Notes: generated by a model not told the origin, from the letters alone. DNA of 64,000 nt from an uncultured Bacteroidales bacterium (GCA_946614295.1 CAMOGT010000004.1:1-64000), one strand, 5' to 3'. Counted from the stretch's first letter, positions 36,704 to 45,994 are shown. Numbers and translations are program-made.

Positions 36704-36735
36704 CTTGCATATATGCGAATTATTTTGTAACTTTG
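36704..36735 (+). promoter_or_regulatory. Promoter for the gene at 36744
   Basis: CTTG (36704-36707) and TAACTTTG (36728-36735), 20 bp apart, with TTGCATAT. The -7 element ends only 8 bp before the ATG, so the mRNA leader would be almost absent. Confidence 0.85.
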
Positions 36736-36743
36736 CAGCCGAT

Positions 36744-37484
36744 ATGAAAAAATCCATCCTTTTGATACTGCTCTTCTGCGCATCTTTCATATGCGCACAT
36801 GCGGAAACATTAGTTTTACGTACGGGCACACGCGTAGAAGGAACTATAGTCTTCCAAAATGAGGAAGTAGTCATCATCCGCAATGCGGAAGGCGCGCGTT
36901 TTCAGTATCCGAGGACCGATATTGCGGAAATACTGACCGATGAAGCGGCACAAGAACAAGCCGCGCCTGAGGAACAACAGACGGAAGAGATCAAGACCTC
37001 AAAAAAAGCGTCCATCCTCCTGGAGTTGGCAGGCGGAGCGGCTGTCAAACCCGGAGAAGCCGCCGGAGGCGGATTTAGCGCAGACCTGCTCGTCGGTTCG
37101 CACCATATAGGCAGCAAACACATCTTCGTGGGAGGCGGACTCGGCTACCATGGACTCTTCCTCGGCGAGGAGAAATATAGCTTTCTGCCCATACAGATTG
37201 CACTCCGTATGCCTTTCACCGAAACCAGACATGCACCTGTCTTTGGTGCGGCACTCGGTTACGGTATTGCGCTCAGCAAGAATTACCTCGGCGGCATGTA
37301 CGCCGGGCTCGACTTCGGTTACCGCTGCCAACTCAACCCGCGTTCCGCTATAGCCCTTGTCGCATACGCACAGTTCCACCAGGCTACAGTTACGAATACA
37401 GTAACCATCGAAGGCAATGAATTCTCCCACAAAGCCGCACGTAACCTAATCACCACCGGCATTAAACTCGCATTATATTTCTAA
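36744..37484 (+). CDS. Exported protein with predicted small outer-membrane barrel
   Basis: A 246-residue protein with signal peptide MKKSILLILLFCASFICAHA. Residues 21-65 form a short beta domain (LVLRTGTRVEGTIVFQNEEV) of the kind that precedes Bacteroidota envelope proteins. A Gln/Glu-rich linker follows, then from about 95 a series of amphipathic strands ending in a hydrophobic aromatic residue (GIKLALYF), consistent with an 8-stranded barrel. No specific family was recognised. It is preceded by its own promoter with an unusually short leader. Confidence 0.65.
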   Translation: MKKSILLILLFCASFICAHAETLVLRTGTRVEGTIVFQNEEVVIIRNAEGARFQYPRTDIAEILTDEAAQEQAAPEEQQTEEIKTSKKASILLELAGGAAVKPGEAAGGGFSADLLVGSHHIGSKHIFVGGGLGYHGLFLGEEKYSFLPIQIALRMPFTETRHAPVFGAALGYGIALSKNYLGGMYAGLDFGYRCQLNPRSAIALVAYAQFHQATVTNTVTIEGNEFSHKAARNLITTGIKLALYF

Positions 37485-37510
37485 AAACCATTAACTACTA
37501 CGAGATATTC

Positions 37511-37545
37511 ATTAATCATTAATCATTAATCATTAATCATTCATG
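37511..37545. repeat. 7-bp ATTAATC repeat reaching the RHH start codon
   Basis: ATTAATC at 37511, 37518, 37525 and 37532, then ATTCATG. The last, altered copy supplies the start codon of the following small gene. Confidence 0.9.
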
Positions 37546-37722
37546 AAGAAGGCGCCCCGCGAACATAAGGTATCCATCCTCCTCAACGAGAAAGAACAAC
37601 AGGCCTTGGATCGCTTCTGCAACAAATACGGGATTTATAACCGCAGTCGGCTTATCCGCGAGGTACTCATGCGAACCATACTCCGGAAAATAGAGTCCGA
37701 CCAACCTACCCTCTTCGATTAA
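37543..37722 (+). CDS. Small ribbon-helix-helix (CopG/Arc-like) protein
   Basis: 59 residues starting MKKAPREHKVSILLNEKEQQ and ending QPTLFD. The pattern of a basic N-terminal strand (HKVSILLN), helix (EKEQQALDRFCNKY), turn (GIYNRS) and helix (RLIREVLMRTILRKI) is that of a ribbon-helix-helix DNA-binding dimer. A protein of this size and ending is, as I recall, conserved in Bacteroidota. It is located convergent with rpoD, separated by a shared terminator. No partner toxin is encoded nearby, so it is unlikely to be a type II antitoxin. Confidence 0.7.
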   Translation: MKKAPREHKVSILLNEKEQQALDRFCNKYGIYNRSRLIREVLMRTILRKIESDQPTLFD

Positions 37723-37740
37723 TCACCAATCACCAATAAT

Positions 37741-37772
37741 AAAACGCCTCCCTTTCGGAAGGCGTTGCCATT
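37741..37772. terminator. Bidirectional terminator between the RHH gene and rpoD
   Basis: AACGCCTCC and GGAAGGCGTT pair around CTTTC, with T-rich sequence on the minus-strand side and CCATTTTC on the plus side. Confidence 0.75.
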
Positions 37773-37790
37773 TTCATCACCTCTGGTGAG

Positions 37791-38651
37791 TTAACCTAAA
37801 TACGTCTTGAGGATGCGGCTGCGCTGACCGGATTCCAGTTTGTGTATCGCCTTCTCCTTGATCTGGCGCACACGCTCACGGGTCAGATGCAGCTCGTCGC
37901 CGATCTCCTCCAGTGTCTTTTCCGGTACACCGATACCGAAGAACTTACGCAGAATATCCGCCTCACGCGGAGTTAGCGTAGCGAGCGAGCGGTTGATCTC
38001 CGTCGAGAGTGACTCATAGATCAGACCACGGTCGGCATTGGGCGAATCCTCGTTGACCATCACGTCGATCAGGCTGTTGTCCTCGCCTTCTACGAACGGA
38101 GCATCGACACTCACGTGACGACCGGACATCTTCAGCGTCTCTGCGATCTTGTCAACCGGGATATCCAACATCTCTGCCAATTCCTCGGCACTCGGCTTAC
38201 GCTCGTGCTCTTGCTCGAAACGTTGGTAAGCTTTGTTGATCTTGTTCATGGATCCTACCTGATTCAGAGGAAGACGCACAATACGGCTCTGCTCTGCCAG
38301 GGCTTGAAGGATAGACTGACGGATCCACCAAACAGCATACGAAATAAACTTGAATCCTCTGGTCTCATCGAATTTCTCTGCAGCCTTGATCAGACCCAGG
38401 TTGCCTTCGTTAATCAAATCCGGCAAACTTAATCCTTGGTTCTGATACTGCTTGGCTACAGACACTACAAAGCGCAGGTTACTGCGGACCAGTTCTTCTA
38501 ATGCTGCACGGTCACCGTTACGGATACGACCTGCCAACTCCACCTCACGATCCACGGTAATCAACTCCTCTCGACCGATCTCCTGCAGATACTTGTCAAG
38601 ACTCGCTGACTCACGGTTGGTGATTGATTTTGTAATTTTTAATTGACGCAT
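37791..38651 (-). CDS. rpoD: Primary sigma factor (RpoD/SigA type, Bacteroidota short form)
   Basis: Directs RNA polymerase to housekeeping promoters, which in this phylum have the -33/-7 form seen throughout this window. The 286-residue length is typical for Bacteroidota, which lack region 1.1 and the non-conserved insert. Region 1.2 ([16 protein letters not shown]), region 2 ([52 protein letters not shown]), region 3 and region 4 ([36 protein letters not shown]) are intact. tRNA-Arg lies 39 bp upstream in the same direction and may share the promoter at 38796-38827. Confidence 0.98.
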   Translation of the reverse strand: MRQLKITKSITNRESASLDKYLQEIGREELITVDREVELAGRIRNGDRAALEELVRSNLRFVVSVAKQYQNQGLSLPDLINEGNLGLIKAAEKFDETRGFKFISYAVWWIRQSILQALAEQSRIVRLPLNQVGSMNKINKAYQRFEQEHERKPSAEELAEMLDIPVDKIAETLKMSGRHVSVDAPFVEGEDNSLIDVMVNEDSPNADRGLIYESLSTEINRSLATLTPREADILRKFFGIGVPEKTLEEIGDELHLTRERVRQIKEKAIHKLESGQRSRILKTYLG

Positions 38652-38689
38652 ATAATATGTACTATTATTATGCTCGCCTGACGGCGAGG

Positions 38690-38763
38690 TGATCCGGTCG
38701 GGATTCGAACCCGAGACCCACAGCTTAGAAGGCTGTTGCTCTATCCAGCTGAGCTACCGGACC
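38690..38763 (-). tRNA. tRNA-Arg (anticodon TCT)
   Basis: Minus-strand cloverleaf with acceptor GGTCCGG/CCGGATC (one G-T pair), anticodon loop CTTCTAA, and T-loop GTTCGAATC. Discriminator A; no CCA encoded. It is 39 bp upstream of rpoD. Confidence 0.95.
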
Positions 38764-38795
38764 CCTGGTGCCTCCACGGCGCACAAAAAAGCTTG

Positions 38796-38827
38796 CAAAA
38801 TTACTGCTTTTTTTTCAATTATGCAAG
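38796..38827 (-). promoter_or_regulatory. Promoter of tRNA-Arg, possibly also rpoD
   Basis: On the minus strand, CTTG (38824-38827) and TAATTTTG (38796-38803), 20 bp apart, with the extended TTGCATAATTG, A-run and GCAG bases. Confidence 0.85.
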
Positions 38828-38863
38828 CAAAAACGCATTTTTCTGCATTTTTGCTTGCATTTT

Positions 38864-39178
38864 TTACAATAAACTGTCAAAAAGCTGTGCCAAATCCTGT
38901 TTTCTGCATGCCCCGACGTGGCGGTTTACCAACTCGCCGTTGTGGAAGAAAAGCATCGTAGGAATATTCATGATGCCGTACTCCTCGCAGGTGTCGGGAT
39001 TGTCATCCACGTTAAGTTTGCCTACTGTTACTTTGCCTTCGTACTCGTTGGAAAGCTCCTCAAGAATCGGAAGCATCATTTTGCACGGGCCGCACCATGC
39101 TGCCCAAAAATCTACGACTAACGGTTTGCCTGACGCGATCACATCCTTGATGTTAGCGTCTGTAATTTCTACTGTCAT
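38864..39178 (-). CDS. trxA: Thioredoxin
   Basis: A 104-residue cytoplasmic thiol-disulfide reductant. The active site is VVDFWAAWCGPCKMM and the cis-Pro loop is NIPTML. Length is typical. It overlaps the clpC stop codon by 4 bp and is the last gene of the long minus-strand operon. No membrane or signal segment is present. Confidence 0.97.
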   Translation of the reverse strand: MTVEITDANIKDVIASGKPLVVDFWAAWCGPCKMMLPILEELSNEYEGKVTVGKLNVDDNPDTCEEYGIMNIPTMLFFHNGELVNRHVGACRKQDLAQLFDSLL

Positions 39179-41454
39179 ACTTGTTGTATTTTTTTAATAG
39201 TTATTTTTTTCTGGTTGGGTCTGCGCAGCAAGATATCCGTCAACGGGTCTTCCAGGTACGTCTGTACCGCCCGTTTCACCGGACGGGCACCGTTCTTGCT
39301 GTCATAACTCTTGTCTATCAACTCATCCATCAACTCAGCTGATATAGTCAGTTGGTGGTGCTGCGTCTTCATCCGTTGTTGCAGCTGACCCACCTCGATC
39401 TTCACGATCCTGCCTATACTCTCACGGCTCAGCGGCTCAAAGGTCACCACATTGTCAATGCGGTTCACAAACTCCGGCGGGAACTGTTTCTGCAGAGCTT
39501 TCAGGAGCGTAGCATTCACACGCTGCTGATCCATTTCGCCCGCGTCAAAACCGATACCGGCACCGAACTCTTGCACTTGTCTCGTTCCTACATTGCTGGT
39601 CAACACAATGATTGTGTTCCTGAAATCTACTATGTGCCCCTGCCTGTCTGTCAGACGGCCTTCGTCCAGCACTTGCAGTAACACGTTGAAGATATCGGGA
39701 TGCGCCTTCTCTATTTCATCGAAGAGGACGATCGAGTACGGCTTGCGCCTTACTGCCTCTGTCAACTTACCTCCTTCCTCATGCGCCACATATCCCGGAG
39801 GCGCACCTACCAAGAGACTCACCGTATGCTTCTCCATGTACTCCGACATATCAAACCGGATAATAGCATCCTTGCTGCCGAACATCTCCTCCGCCAGACA
39901 CTGTGCGAGATAGGTCTTACCCACGCCCGTCTGCCCCAGGAAGAAGAAAGTACCGATCGGACGCTTTGGATCGCGGAGTCCCAGTCTGCTGCGCTGGATA
40001 GCCCGGACTACAGTCTCTACCGCTTTGTCCTGACCGATCACGCGGTGCTTGAGCTGGTCTGCCATCGTACGGAGACGCTCGCTCTCCGCCGTTGCCACAC
40101 GCTGTACCGGCACACCGCTCATCATGCTCACCACCCCGGCTACATCTTCTACCGTCACGGTATATGTCTCCGCCTTTGCGCTGCTCTCCTCCTGTTTGGC
40201 CTTGCTGCGTGCCCCCACTTCGTCCAGCACATCGATTGCTTTGTCCGGGAATGCACGGTCTGTCAGGTATCTTTCGCTCAACTCGACACAGGCTTTGAGA
40301 ACCTCCTTTGTGTAAATGACATTATGATATTTAGCATAATGATCGCTCAGACGCTTGAGGATACCGATAGTCTCCTCGCCCGTGGCGGGACGGATCATCA
40401 CTTTCTGGAAACGCCGCTCCAGCGCACCGTCTTTCTCTATCGACTTGGCGTACTCGGCAGTCGTGGTAGCTCCCACGCACTGCACTTCGCCTCGGGCGAG
40501 TGCCGGTTTCAATATATTCGCAGCGTCCAGCGACCCGGAGCCGTTGCCCGCACCGATGATGGTATGGATCTCGTCAATGAAGAGGATTACCTCCGGATGC
40601 TCGTGCAACTCCGTGATAACCTGCTTCATACGCTCCTCAAACTGTCCTCTATAAGTCGTACCGGCTACCATGGATGCCAGATCCAGCGTCACGATCCGTT
40701 TCCCTTTCAGTGCACCGCTCTCAGCATTCACGATACGGGTGGCCAAACCTTCTACTATCGCCGACTTACCCACCCCCGGTTCACCAATCAGAATCGGATT
40801 ATTCTTCTTTCTTCTGCTCAGTATCTGTATCACACGCTCAATCTCGTTCTCGCGTCCCACGACCGGATCTAACTTACCTGCTTCCGCCTGTTTGGTCAAA
40901 TCACGGCCGTATTTATCCAATGCGGTGGTCTTCCCTTTCTTGCCTTTGCGTGGCTCATCTTGCGCCTGCCAGTTTGCACTATCTACAGTATTTGCTTGCT
41001 CCGCCTCGTTCTGAGGATACACAATCGACTCATGCGGTTCACCATATAGTTCTATAATCTTCGCATACGTTATATGCCACTCGCGCTCCAGATACGCAGC
41101 GGCTTTATTGATTCGCTCGCGCAGGATTGCCAGCAGCATGTGCGCCGAGCACACAGCCTCCGTGTGATACTCCCGGCTAATACCCTCTGCTATACGGAAC
41201 ACACGCTCAGTGCCGGCACTGAGCTGCAGACTGGATTTCTGCTCCGTTCCGCGTACCGAATCCTCTAATGCTTCTTTCGCTACCGACGGAGCGAACTCCG
41301 CCTTACTCAGTAACTCATAAGCCGAGCCTGTCCCCAACCGGATAATAGCCAGCAGCAGGTGAGCCGGTTCTACCGATCCGCTCATCAGTCGGCCCGCTTC
41401 CTCTTGGGCATACAGAATGATTTTATTCGTATTTTCAGTTACTACCATATACAT
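39175..41454 (-). CDS. clpC: ClpC/ClpA-type AAA+ unfoldase lacking a middle domain
   Basis: An ATP-driven unfoldase that feeds proteins to ClpP. The 759-residue protein has a ClpN double repeat (1-140), AAA1 (Walker A GEPGVGKS, Walker B VILFIDEIHTI), AAA2 (Walker A GQTGVGKT, Walker B SIVLFDEIEKA) and a C-terminal D2 small domain. The IGF loop (AGIGFDAGE) that docks to ClpP is present. ClpC normally has a coiled-coil M-domain and UVR motif after GARSK; here only about 20 residues join it to VEDVAGVVSMMSGVPV, giving a ClpA-like outline about 80 residues short. Disaggregase and adaptor functions that need the M-domain may be absent. Confidence 0.93.
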   Translation of the reverse strand: MYMVVTENTNKIILYAQEEAGRLMSGSVEPAHLLLAIIRLGTGSAYELLSKAEFAPSVAKEALEDSVRGTEQKSSLQLSAGTERVFRIAEGISREYHTEAVCSAHMLLAILRERINKAAAYLEREWHITYAKIIELYGEPHESIVYPQNEAEQANTVDSANWQAQDEPRKGKKGKTTALDKYGRDLTKQAEAGKLDPVVGRENEIERVIQILSRRKKNNPILIGEPGVGKSAIVEGLATRIVNAESGALKGKRIVTLDLASMVAGTTYRGQFEERMKQVITELHEHPEVILFIDEIHTIIGAGNGSGSLDAANILKPALARGEVQCVGATTTAEYAKSIEKDGALERRFQKVMIRPATGEETIGILKRLSDHYAKYHNVIYTKEVLKACVELSERYLTDRAFPDKAIDVLDEVGARSKAKQEESSAKAETYTVTVEDVAGVVSMMSGVPVQRVATAESERLRTMADQLKHRVIGQDKAVETVVRAIQRSRLGLRDPKRPIGTFFFLGQTGVGKTYLAQCLAEEMFGSKDAIIRFDMSEYMEKHTVSLLVGAPPGYVAHEEGGKLTEAVRRKPYSIVLFDEIEKAHPDIFNVLLQVLDEGRLTDRQGHIVDFRNTIIVLTSNVGTRQVQEFGAGIGFDAGEMDQQRVNATLLKALQKQFPPEFVNRIDNVVTFEPLSRESIGRIVKIEVGQLQQRMKTQHHQLTISAELMDELIDKSYDSKNGARPVKRAVQTYLEDPLTDILLRRPNQKKITIKKIQQV

Positions 41455-41484
41455 CTCTGAATCATCTATTTACAATCATCTTTA

Positions 41485-43428
41485 TCAATTATAGAAATGC
41501 CATGCCAAACCTGCTCTGAACACATCCCTGTTCGTCGGATAGCCCGGCATAGTCAGATAATTTCCGTCTTTTCGCATAAACCAATAGCTAAGGTGCTGGT
41601 ATTGGGCGAAGAACCGCAGATGGATCGACTTCACGTAGAAGTTTGCATACACGTTCATCCACGGATAGTTACCCACTGTCTCGGTTTGCTGGGTAGCAAA
41701 CATACCCGTTGCCGGACATAATACCGGGGCGTGATACCGCGTAAAATAGCGCAGATCAACACCTATCTGGGCTTCCAATGCCCTGAACCACGTACCGTGG
41801 TAATATAGTCTGTGCTGCAGGATTACCGTTGGTACCGGCATCACGCTGTCGTTCGTGCTGTGCTGAATCACAGCTCTGTTCTCCAGGTTCACCCACGGTG
41901 TAGTCAGATCCAGTCCGACCTCACCGGTGATGATTTGTACGTTCCCCATGAACTGTCTCGGTTTCCAGTCTGTTGCAGAGACATAAATAGGGTTTGTCTG
42001 GTTCTCAAAACTGAAATCAATACTCGGTTTTACCCATTTCGTCGGATAGGCTAACGACGCCCCCCCTAAGAACCGGTAGGTAAAACCGAAGTTGTTATCC
42101 CATATAATGTGGTTGGACCGGAAGTGCTGCAGATACCGGCTCGGCTTCTCGCTTTTCGCATACGCCCGTGCGCCGATAATCATAGGATACTTGCCGGCCT
42201 TGAATTTAGTCTCCAGTCTTCCGTTTACATCAAACTCACCTATCTTATATCCTAACACACATACTTTCCCTTCTACATTATAATGCACAATCGATCCGCT
42301 GTGCTTGTGGATTGCACCGCCTACGAACGTGTTGTTCGTCCATCGGTAGTCATAAATGCTGTCATACGGCACACTGTCGTTCATAAACCGCTGGCACTCA
42401 TTCATGGCGAAGGCTGTGACACCGAATTTCAGTTTCGTATTATACTCCTCGCAGAACGTCACAGCCAGCGTGTTGCGAATCGTCAGCACATCCGTAGTAT
42501 CGTTGGTCTTCGAGTTGTCATAATACGTAGTATCGTAAAAACCTTGGTTGGCGGTTTTCTCGATATAGCGCCTGTTAGAGTTGTTCGTCTCGAAGATATG
42601 ACTGAACGTCATCAGCGGAATATATTCCACTTTGATAGTGTCTCGTTTGACTCTTCGTCCATCCTCTATCACCTCTATCGAGTCGTGATACTCACGCTCT
42701 TTGCTGATGGCGTACTGATTATGCAGATAGCCGCTTAAATACCTGTATCCCGTCATCGCATTCAGGTTAACAGGAATATCCTCTGAAGCCAGCGAACTCT
42801 TCAGGTCCTCCACATCTTTCAAGCCTCCGTTGTCATACGAACTGAGTCGGCTCCAACTAAAAGCAGCGTGCATGGAGTAATGACCTCCGGTATAACTGCC
42901 CCATACCGACCCGCGGAATAACTTTCCCGCCGTGTTGGCATAATGCCCTATCGAGTTCAGGTAGTCCATCTCTACGCCCAAGTTCAATCGCCTGTTGATA
43001 TTCCCCGTAAAGAGGAAATCAATATCGTTCTCCTCGTGTCCCGAAACAAACCCCTTCTTGTATGCCACGGTTGAGAAAGGTGTGGTGGTATTGAAATACC
43101 GCTGTTGCTGCGGAGTCACTACATAAGGAGTTAGACTCCAGGCAAACGGATCTTCGATGGTCTTCAACCGGTGATTAATCACCCGCGACTCAATTGGCGA
43201 TACCAGTACGTTGCCGTTCGTAGCACTGCTGATCGAGTACAACTGCTGCACATCCACATCGTGGTAGTTCAGCATCGCGGTGTCTGCAAAAGCAATCGTA
43301 TCGGCTACAGCGCTATACGACGGCATAGTCCATGTTTTTACCACCGTCTTCGTACGGGGCTGTTTAGCAGCGGCCGCAAGGGTCGCTGCCAACAGCACTA
43401 ATACTATTCCGACACGTTGTGTACGCAA
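41485..43428 (-). CDS. Putative porin (Porin_10 family) outer-membrane protein
   Basis: A 647-residue exported protein: signal peptide (VGIVLVLLAATLAAAA), a linker (20-110), and a long beta-barrel with alternating polar and aromatic strands ending AGLAWHFYN. It matches the Bacteroidota 'putative porin' family by sequence features such as FSTVAYKKGFVSGHEENDIDFLFTGN. The transported solute is unknown. The start is TTG at 43428, because no ATG or GTG precedes the signal peptide; the gap to the GH57 stop codon is 2 bp. It is embedded in a glycan and proteolysis operon, so a role in nutrient entry is possible but unproven. Confidence 0.8.
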   Translation of the reverse strand: MRTQRVGIVLVLLAATLAAAAKQPRTKTVVKTWTMPSYSAVADTIAFADTAMLNYHDVDVQQLYSISSATNGNVLVSPIESRVINHRLKTIEDPFAWSLTPYVVTPQQQRYFNTTTPFSTVAYKKGFVSGHEENDIDFLFTGNINRRLNLGVEMDYLNSIGHYANTAGKLFRGSVWGSYTGGHYSMHAAFSWSRLSSYDNGGLKDVEDLKSSLASEDIPVNLNAMTGYRYLSGYLHNQYAISKEREYHDSIEVIEDGRRVKRDTIKVEYIPLMTFSHIFETNNSNRRYIEKTANQGFYDTTYYDNSKTNDTTDVLTIRNTLAVTFCEEYNTKLKFGVTAFAMNECQRFMNDSVPYDSIYDYRWTNNTFVGGAIHKHSGSIVHYNVEGKVCVLGYKIGEFDVNGRLETKFKAGKYPMIIGARAYAKSEKPSRYLQHFRSNHIIWDNNFGFTYRFLGGASLAYPTKWVKPSIDFSFENQTNPIYVSATDWKPRQFMGNVQIITGEVGLDLTTPWVNLENRAVIQHSTNDSVMPVPTVILQHRLYYHGTWFRALEAQIGVDLRYFTRYHAPVLCPATGMFATQQTETVGNYPWMNVYANFYVKSIHLRFFAQYQHLSYWFMRKDGNYLTMPGYPTNRDVFRAGLAWHFYN

Positions 43429-43430
43429 AC

Positions 43431-44699
43431 TTATTTCTTTGCCTTTTTCAGTTTGGCCTGCAGTTCCTGGATCTCCTCTTCCTGGTTGCGGATGGTCTTC
43501 AGCAACTCATTCAACTCCTCGTTCTCGATCGTCGTCGGGTACTGCTCCTCTACAGTCTGCAGGAAATCAGACAGCACGTTCATGTAGTTGATGAACGCAT
43601 CGTAAGCGGACTCGAACTGGGTCTCACCCTGATCGATATGATTCATGTAGTGCAGATAGTTCACATCTTGCAGACGCAGCCAGTTGGTCTTCAGGTTCTT
43701 GTCCTGACACAAATGAACACGCTCCGTTACGGCATACAGCTTGTTCAGTGCTTCTTGCTGCAGGTCATTACCCGTATAGACGCTCAGGTCTTTAGCCTCA
43801 CCGCTCCAAGTCAGCGGATACGGACTCGACAGCACATCCTCAGCCGCCAGTTTCTTGGCAGCCTCGCCCGGTGTCATGAATCCCATCTCACGCTCCAGAG
43901 CGTAGTACGGCAATGCTTTCAGGAAATCAAAGATACCGCTTCCGGCGTTCTGACGGATACCGAAGGTCTCCGCTCCGACCCATATATTGATGATATCCTC
44001 ACCTTCCGGAAGTGCCTGCAGCTGGTTCGCGTATTTCTCTGCGTCAATCGGGAAATTACCCCATCCCGGATCCGAGAAATGGAAACTCAGTTCGTCGCTC
44101 AGACCCGTGTTACGAAGCAGCACTTTCATCTTCGGCGCACCTGCCGACTGATACACTTTGTTCGGAGTCTTCCAACTCAAAACGTGCTTGGCACCTTCCG
44201 TCAGAATCACCTTGTAACCCATCTTATTCAGATTATAAGCCGTCTCGTCGGTGTACAGCAACTCGGTGTTCCATACGCTCTGTGCCTTCACACCCAGAAT
44301 CGATTCTAACAGTTCGCCTTGTATCTTCAGCTGTCTCTTGAACTCCTCCTCGTTGTACTCGGAAGCCAAAGAATAACTGTACGGAGTAGCCAGGAACTCA
44401 ACCGCCTTGGTAGCTGCCAACTCTTTCAGCACATCAATCATCTCCGGACTGAATTGTTCGAACATCTCGATCAGCGTTCCGCTGACGCTCAGACCGCAGT
44501 GAAACTTACCTTTACTCAGGTTGATCATCTCTTTGATGGTCTGGCACAACGGCATATAAGAGGTCTGAACCAACCAGTTTACGTGTTCCTCCGTAGCCAT
44601 GTCATCATAGTAGTAATGATCATGACCGATTTCAAAGAAACGATAGCGCTTCAGACGGTACGGTGCGTGCATCTGGAAGCAAAAACATATATTTTTCAT
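43431..44699 (-). CDS. GH57-family alpha-amylase-like protein with altered catalytic acid
   Basis: A 422-residue cytoplasmic GH57 protein. HAPYRLKRYRFFEIG is motif 1, VWNTELLY has the nucleophile Glu (residue 146), and WVGAETFG (240-247) is motif 4. In active members the residue two before that Glu is the acid Asp, as I recall from MDYETFG-type sequences; here it is Gly 242. A branch of GH57 'alpha-amylase-like' proteins with incomplete catalytic residues is known from Bacteroidota. The neighbours (GT4 synthase-like, GDE) suggest work on cytoplasmic alpha-glucan, but this protein may be regulatory or non-catalytic. A C-terminal coiled coil (QEEEIQELQAKLKKAKK) is also present. Confidence 0.88.
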   Translation of the reverse strand: MKNICFCFQMHAPYRLKRYRFFEIGHDHYYYDDMATEEHVNWLVQTSYMPLCQTIKEMINLSKGKFHCGLSVSGTLIEMFEQFSPEMIDVLKELAATKAVEFLATPYSYSLASEYNEEEFKRQLKIQGELLESILGVKAQSVWNTELLYTDETAYNLNKMGYKVILTEGAKHVLSWKTPNKVYQSAGAPKMKVLLRNTGLSDELSFHFSDPGWGNFPIDAEKYANQLQALPEGEDIINIWVGAETFGIRQNAGSGIFDFLKALPYYALEREMGFMTPGEAAKKLAAEDVLSSPYPLTWSGEAKDLSVYTGNDLQQEALNKLYAVTERVHLCQDKNLKTNWLRLQDVNYLHYMNHIDQGETQFESAYDAFINYMNVLSDFLQTVEEQYPTTIENEELNELLKTIRNQEEEIQELQAKLKKAKK

Positions 44700-44705
44700 A
44701 TCTTA

Positions 44706-44733
44706 AAACTTTAAACTTTCAACATTAAACTTT
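44706..44733. repeat. 7-bp AAACTTT repeat at the GT4-GH57 junction
   Basis: AAACTTT, AAACTTT, CAACATT and AAACTTT. The last copy overlaps the GT4 stop codon (44732-44734). Confidence 0.85.
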
Positions 44734-45994
44734 ACAACGTGTGATTGATCACACCATCGTAGATGCGGCGCACTTTAAGTCCGGCGTCGGACCACTTGAT
44801 GTTATTGACCTCAGCCATTCCTAATTCATGCAGGCTCTTGTACATCGCCGGATATTTGACAATCGCATAGATAGCGTCCGCCATGGCATCGATGTCCCAA
44901 TAGTCAGTCTTGATAGCGTGCTGCAGGATCTCTGCGCATCCTGACTGGTGACTGATGATAGACGGACAGCCTACCTGCATAGCCTCCAACGGAGAGATAC
45001 CGAACGGCTCGCTCACACTCGGCATGATATAGACGTCGCTCATCGCCAGCATCTCCTGCACCTGCTTGCCACGCATGAAGCCCGGGAAGTGGAACTTGTC
45101 CGCGATGCCGCGTTTGGCTACCAGATCAATCATTTCTGTCATCTTGTCACCGCTTCCTGCCATCACGAACCGTACGCCGTCGGTCTTGCTCAGCACGCGG
45201 GCTGCCGCCTCTACGAAGTACTCCGGTCCTTTCTGCATCGTGATACGCCCGAGGAAAGTAACGAGTTTGTCCTTCCTTTCCGGTTTGGTGAACTCCTCCG
45301 GATGAGCCAGCGGCTCAACGGCATTGTGCACCGTGCTCACCTTGCGCGGGTCGATGCCGTATTTCTCAATCACGGTACGGCGGGTCAGGTTACTAACGCA
45401 TATGATATGATCCGCCTCGTCCATACCTCTCTTCTCGATGGCATAAACGGTCGGGTTCACATTTCCGCGACTACGGTCAAAATCGGTAGCGTGTACGTGG
45501 ATCACCAGCGGTTTGCCGCTGATCTGTTTGGCAAACACACCTGCCGGATAAGTCAACCAGTCATGGCTATGGATGATATCGAAATCCAGACTATGCGCCA
45601 GCACCGAAGCTACCGCCTCGTAGTTACCGATCTCCTCGATCAGGTTGTCCGGGTAACGACCCGAGAAATTGACGCAGCCTAAGTCATCCGTACCGATGCG
45701 GCGGTAGTCATACTTGATACCGTCGCGCAAGTGGTAGAACTCTTCCGGAGTCCACCGCCCTGCCATACGTTCTCGTACATAATCGTAGTCCGCATCCTTC
45801 CAGACAACAGGTACACTATTCGCACCGATAATCTTCAGGAATGATTGATCTTCGTCGCCCCACGGTTTGGGGATGACGAACGTGATCTCCATGTCAGGTT
45901 GTTGCGCCATGCCACGGGTCAGACCGTAACTGGCGGTTCCGAGGCCTCCTAAGATATGAGGAGGAAACTCCCATCCAAACATTAACGCTTTCAT
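44732..45994 (-). CDS. GT4-family glycosyltransferase (glycogen-synthase-like)
   Basis: A 420-residue GT-B protein. The N-terminal start MKALMFGWEFPPHILGGLGT has the substrate-binding GGLGTA loop typical of starch/glycogen synthase-like enzymes. FDIIHSHDWLTYPAG and VIHVHATDFDRSRGN are family motifs, and the C-terminal domain has VTFLGRITMQKGPEYF and the E-x7-E motif in SEPFGISPLEAMQ. In Bacteroidales this gene lies between a GH57 gene and a debranching enzyme and is thought to elongate glycogen. It overlaps the GDE gene by 4 bp. Donor specificity (UDP- or ADP-glucose) cannot be read. Confidence 0.9.
   Translation of the reverse strand: MKALMFGWEFPPHILGGLGTASYGLTRGMAQQPDMEITFVIPKPWGDEDQSFLKIIGANSVPVVWKDADYDYVRERMAGRWTPEEFYHLRDGIKYDYRRIGTDDLGCVNFSGRYPDNLIEEIGNYEAVASVLAHSLDFDIIHSHDWLTYPAGVFAKQISGKPLVIHVHATDFDRSRGNVNPTVYAIEKRGMDEADHIICVSNLTRRTVIEKYGIDPRKVSTVHNAVEPLAHPEEFTKPERKDKLVTFLGRITMQKGPEYFVEAAARVLSKTDGVRFVMAGSGDKMTEMIDLVAKRGIADKFHFPGFMRGKQVQEMLAMSDVYIMPSVSEPFGISPLEAMQVGCPSIISHQSGCAEILQHAIKTDYWDIDAMADAIYAIVKYPAMYKSLHELGMAEVNNIKWSDAGLKVRRIYDGVINHTL

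Noticed and set aside
37543..37722. The RHH protein as a toxin-antitoxin antitoxin
   Set aside because: No partner toxin gene lies on either side. The neighbours are an outer-membrane protein gene and convergent rpoD.
39700..40872. A 390-codon open frame antisense to clpC
   Set aside because: It is the shadow of a well-conserved gene, with no promoter or domain.
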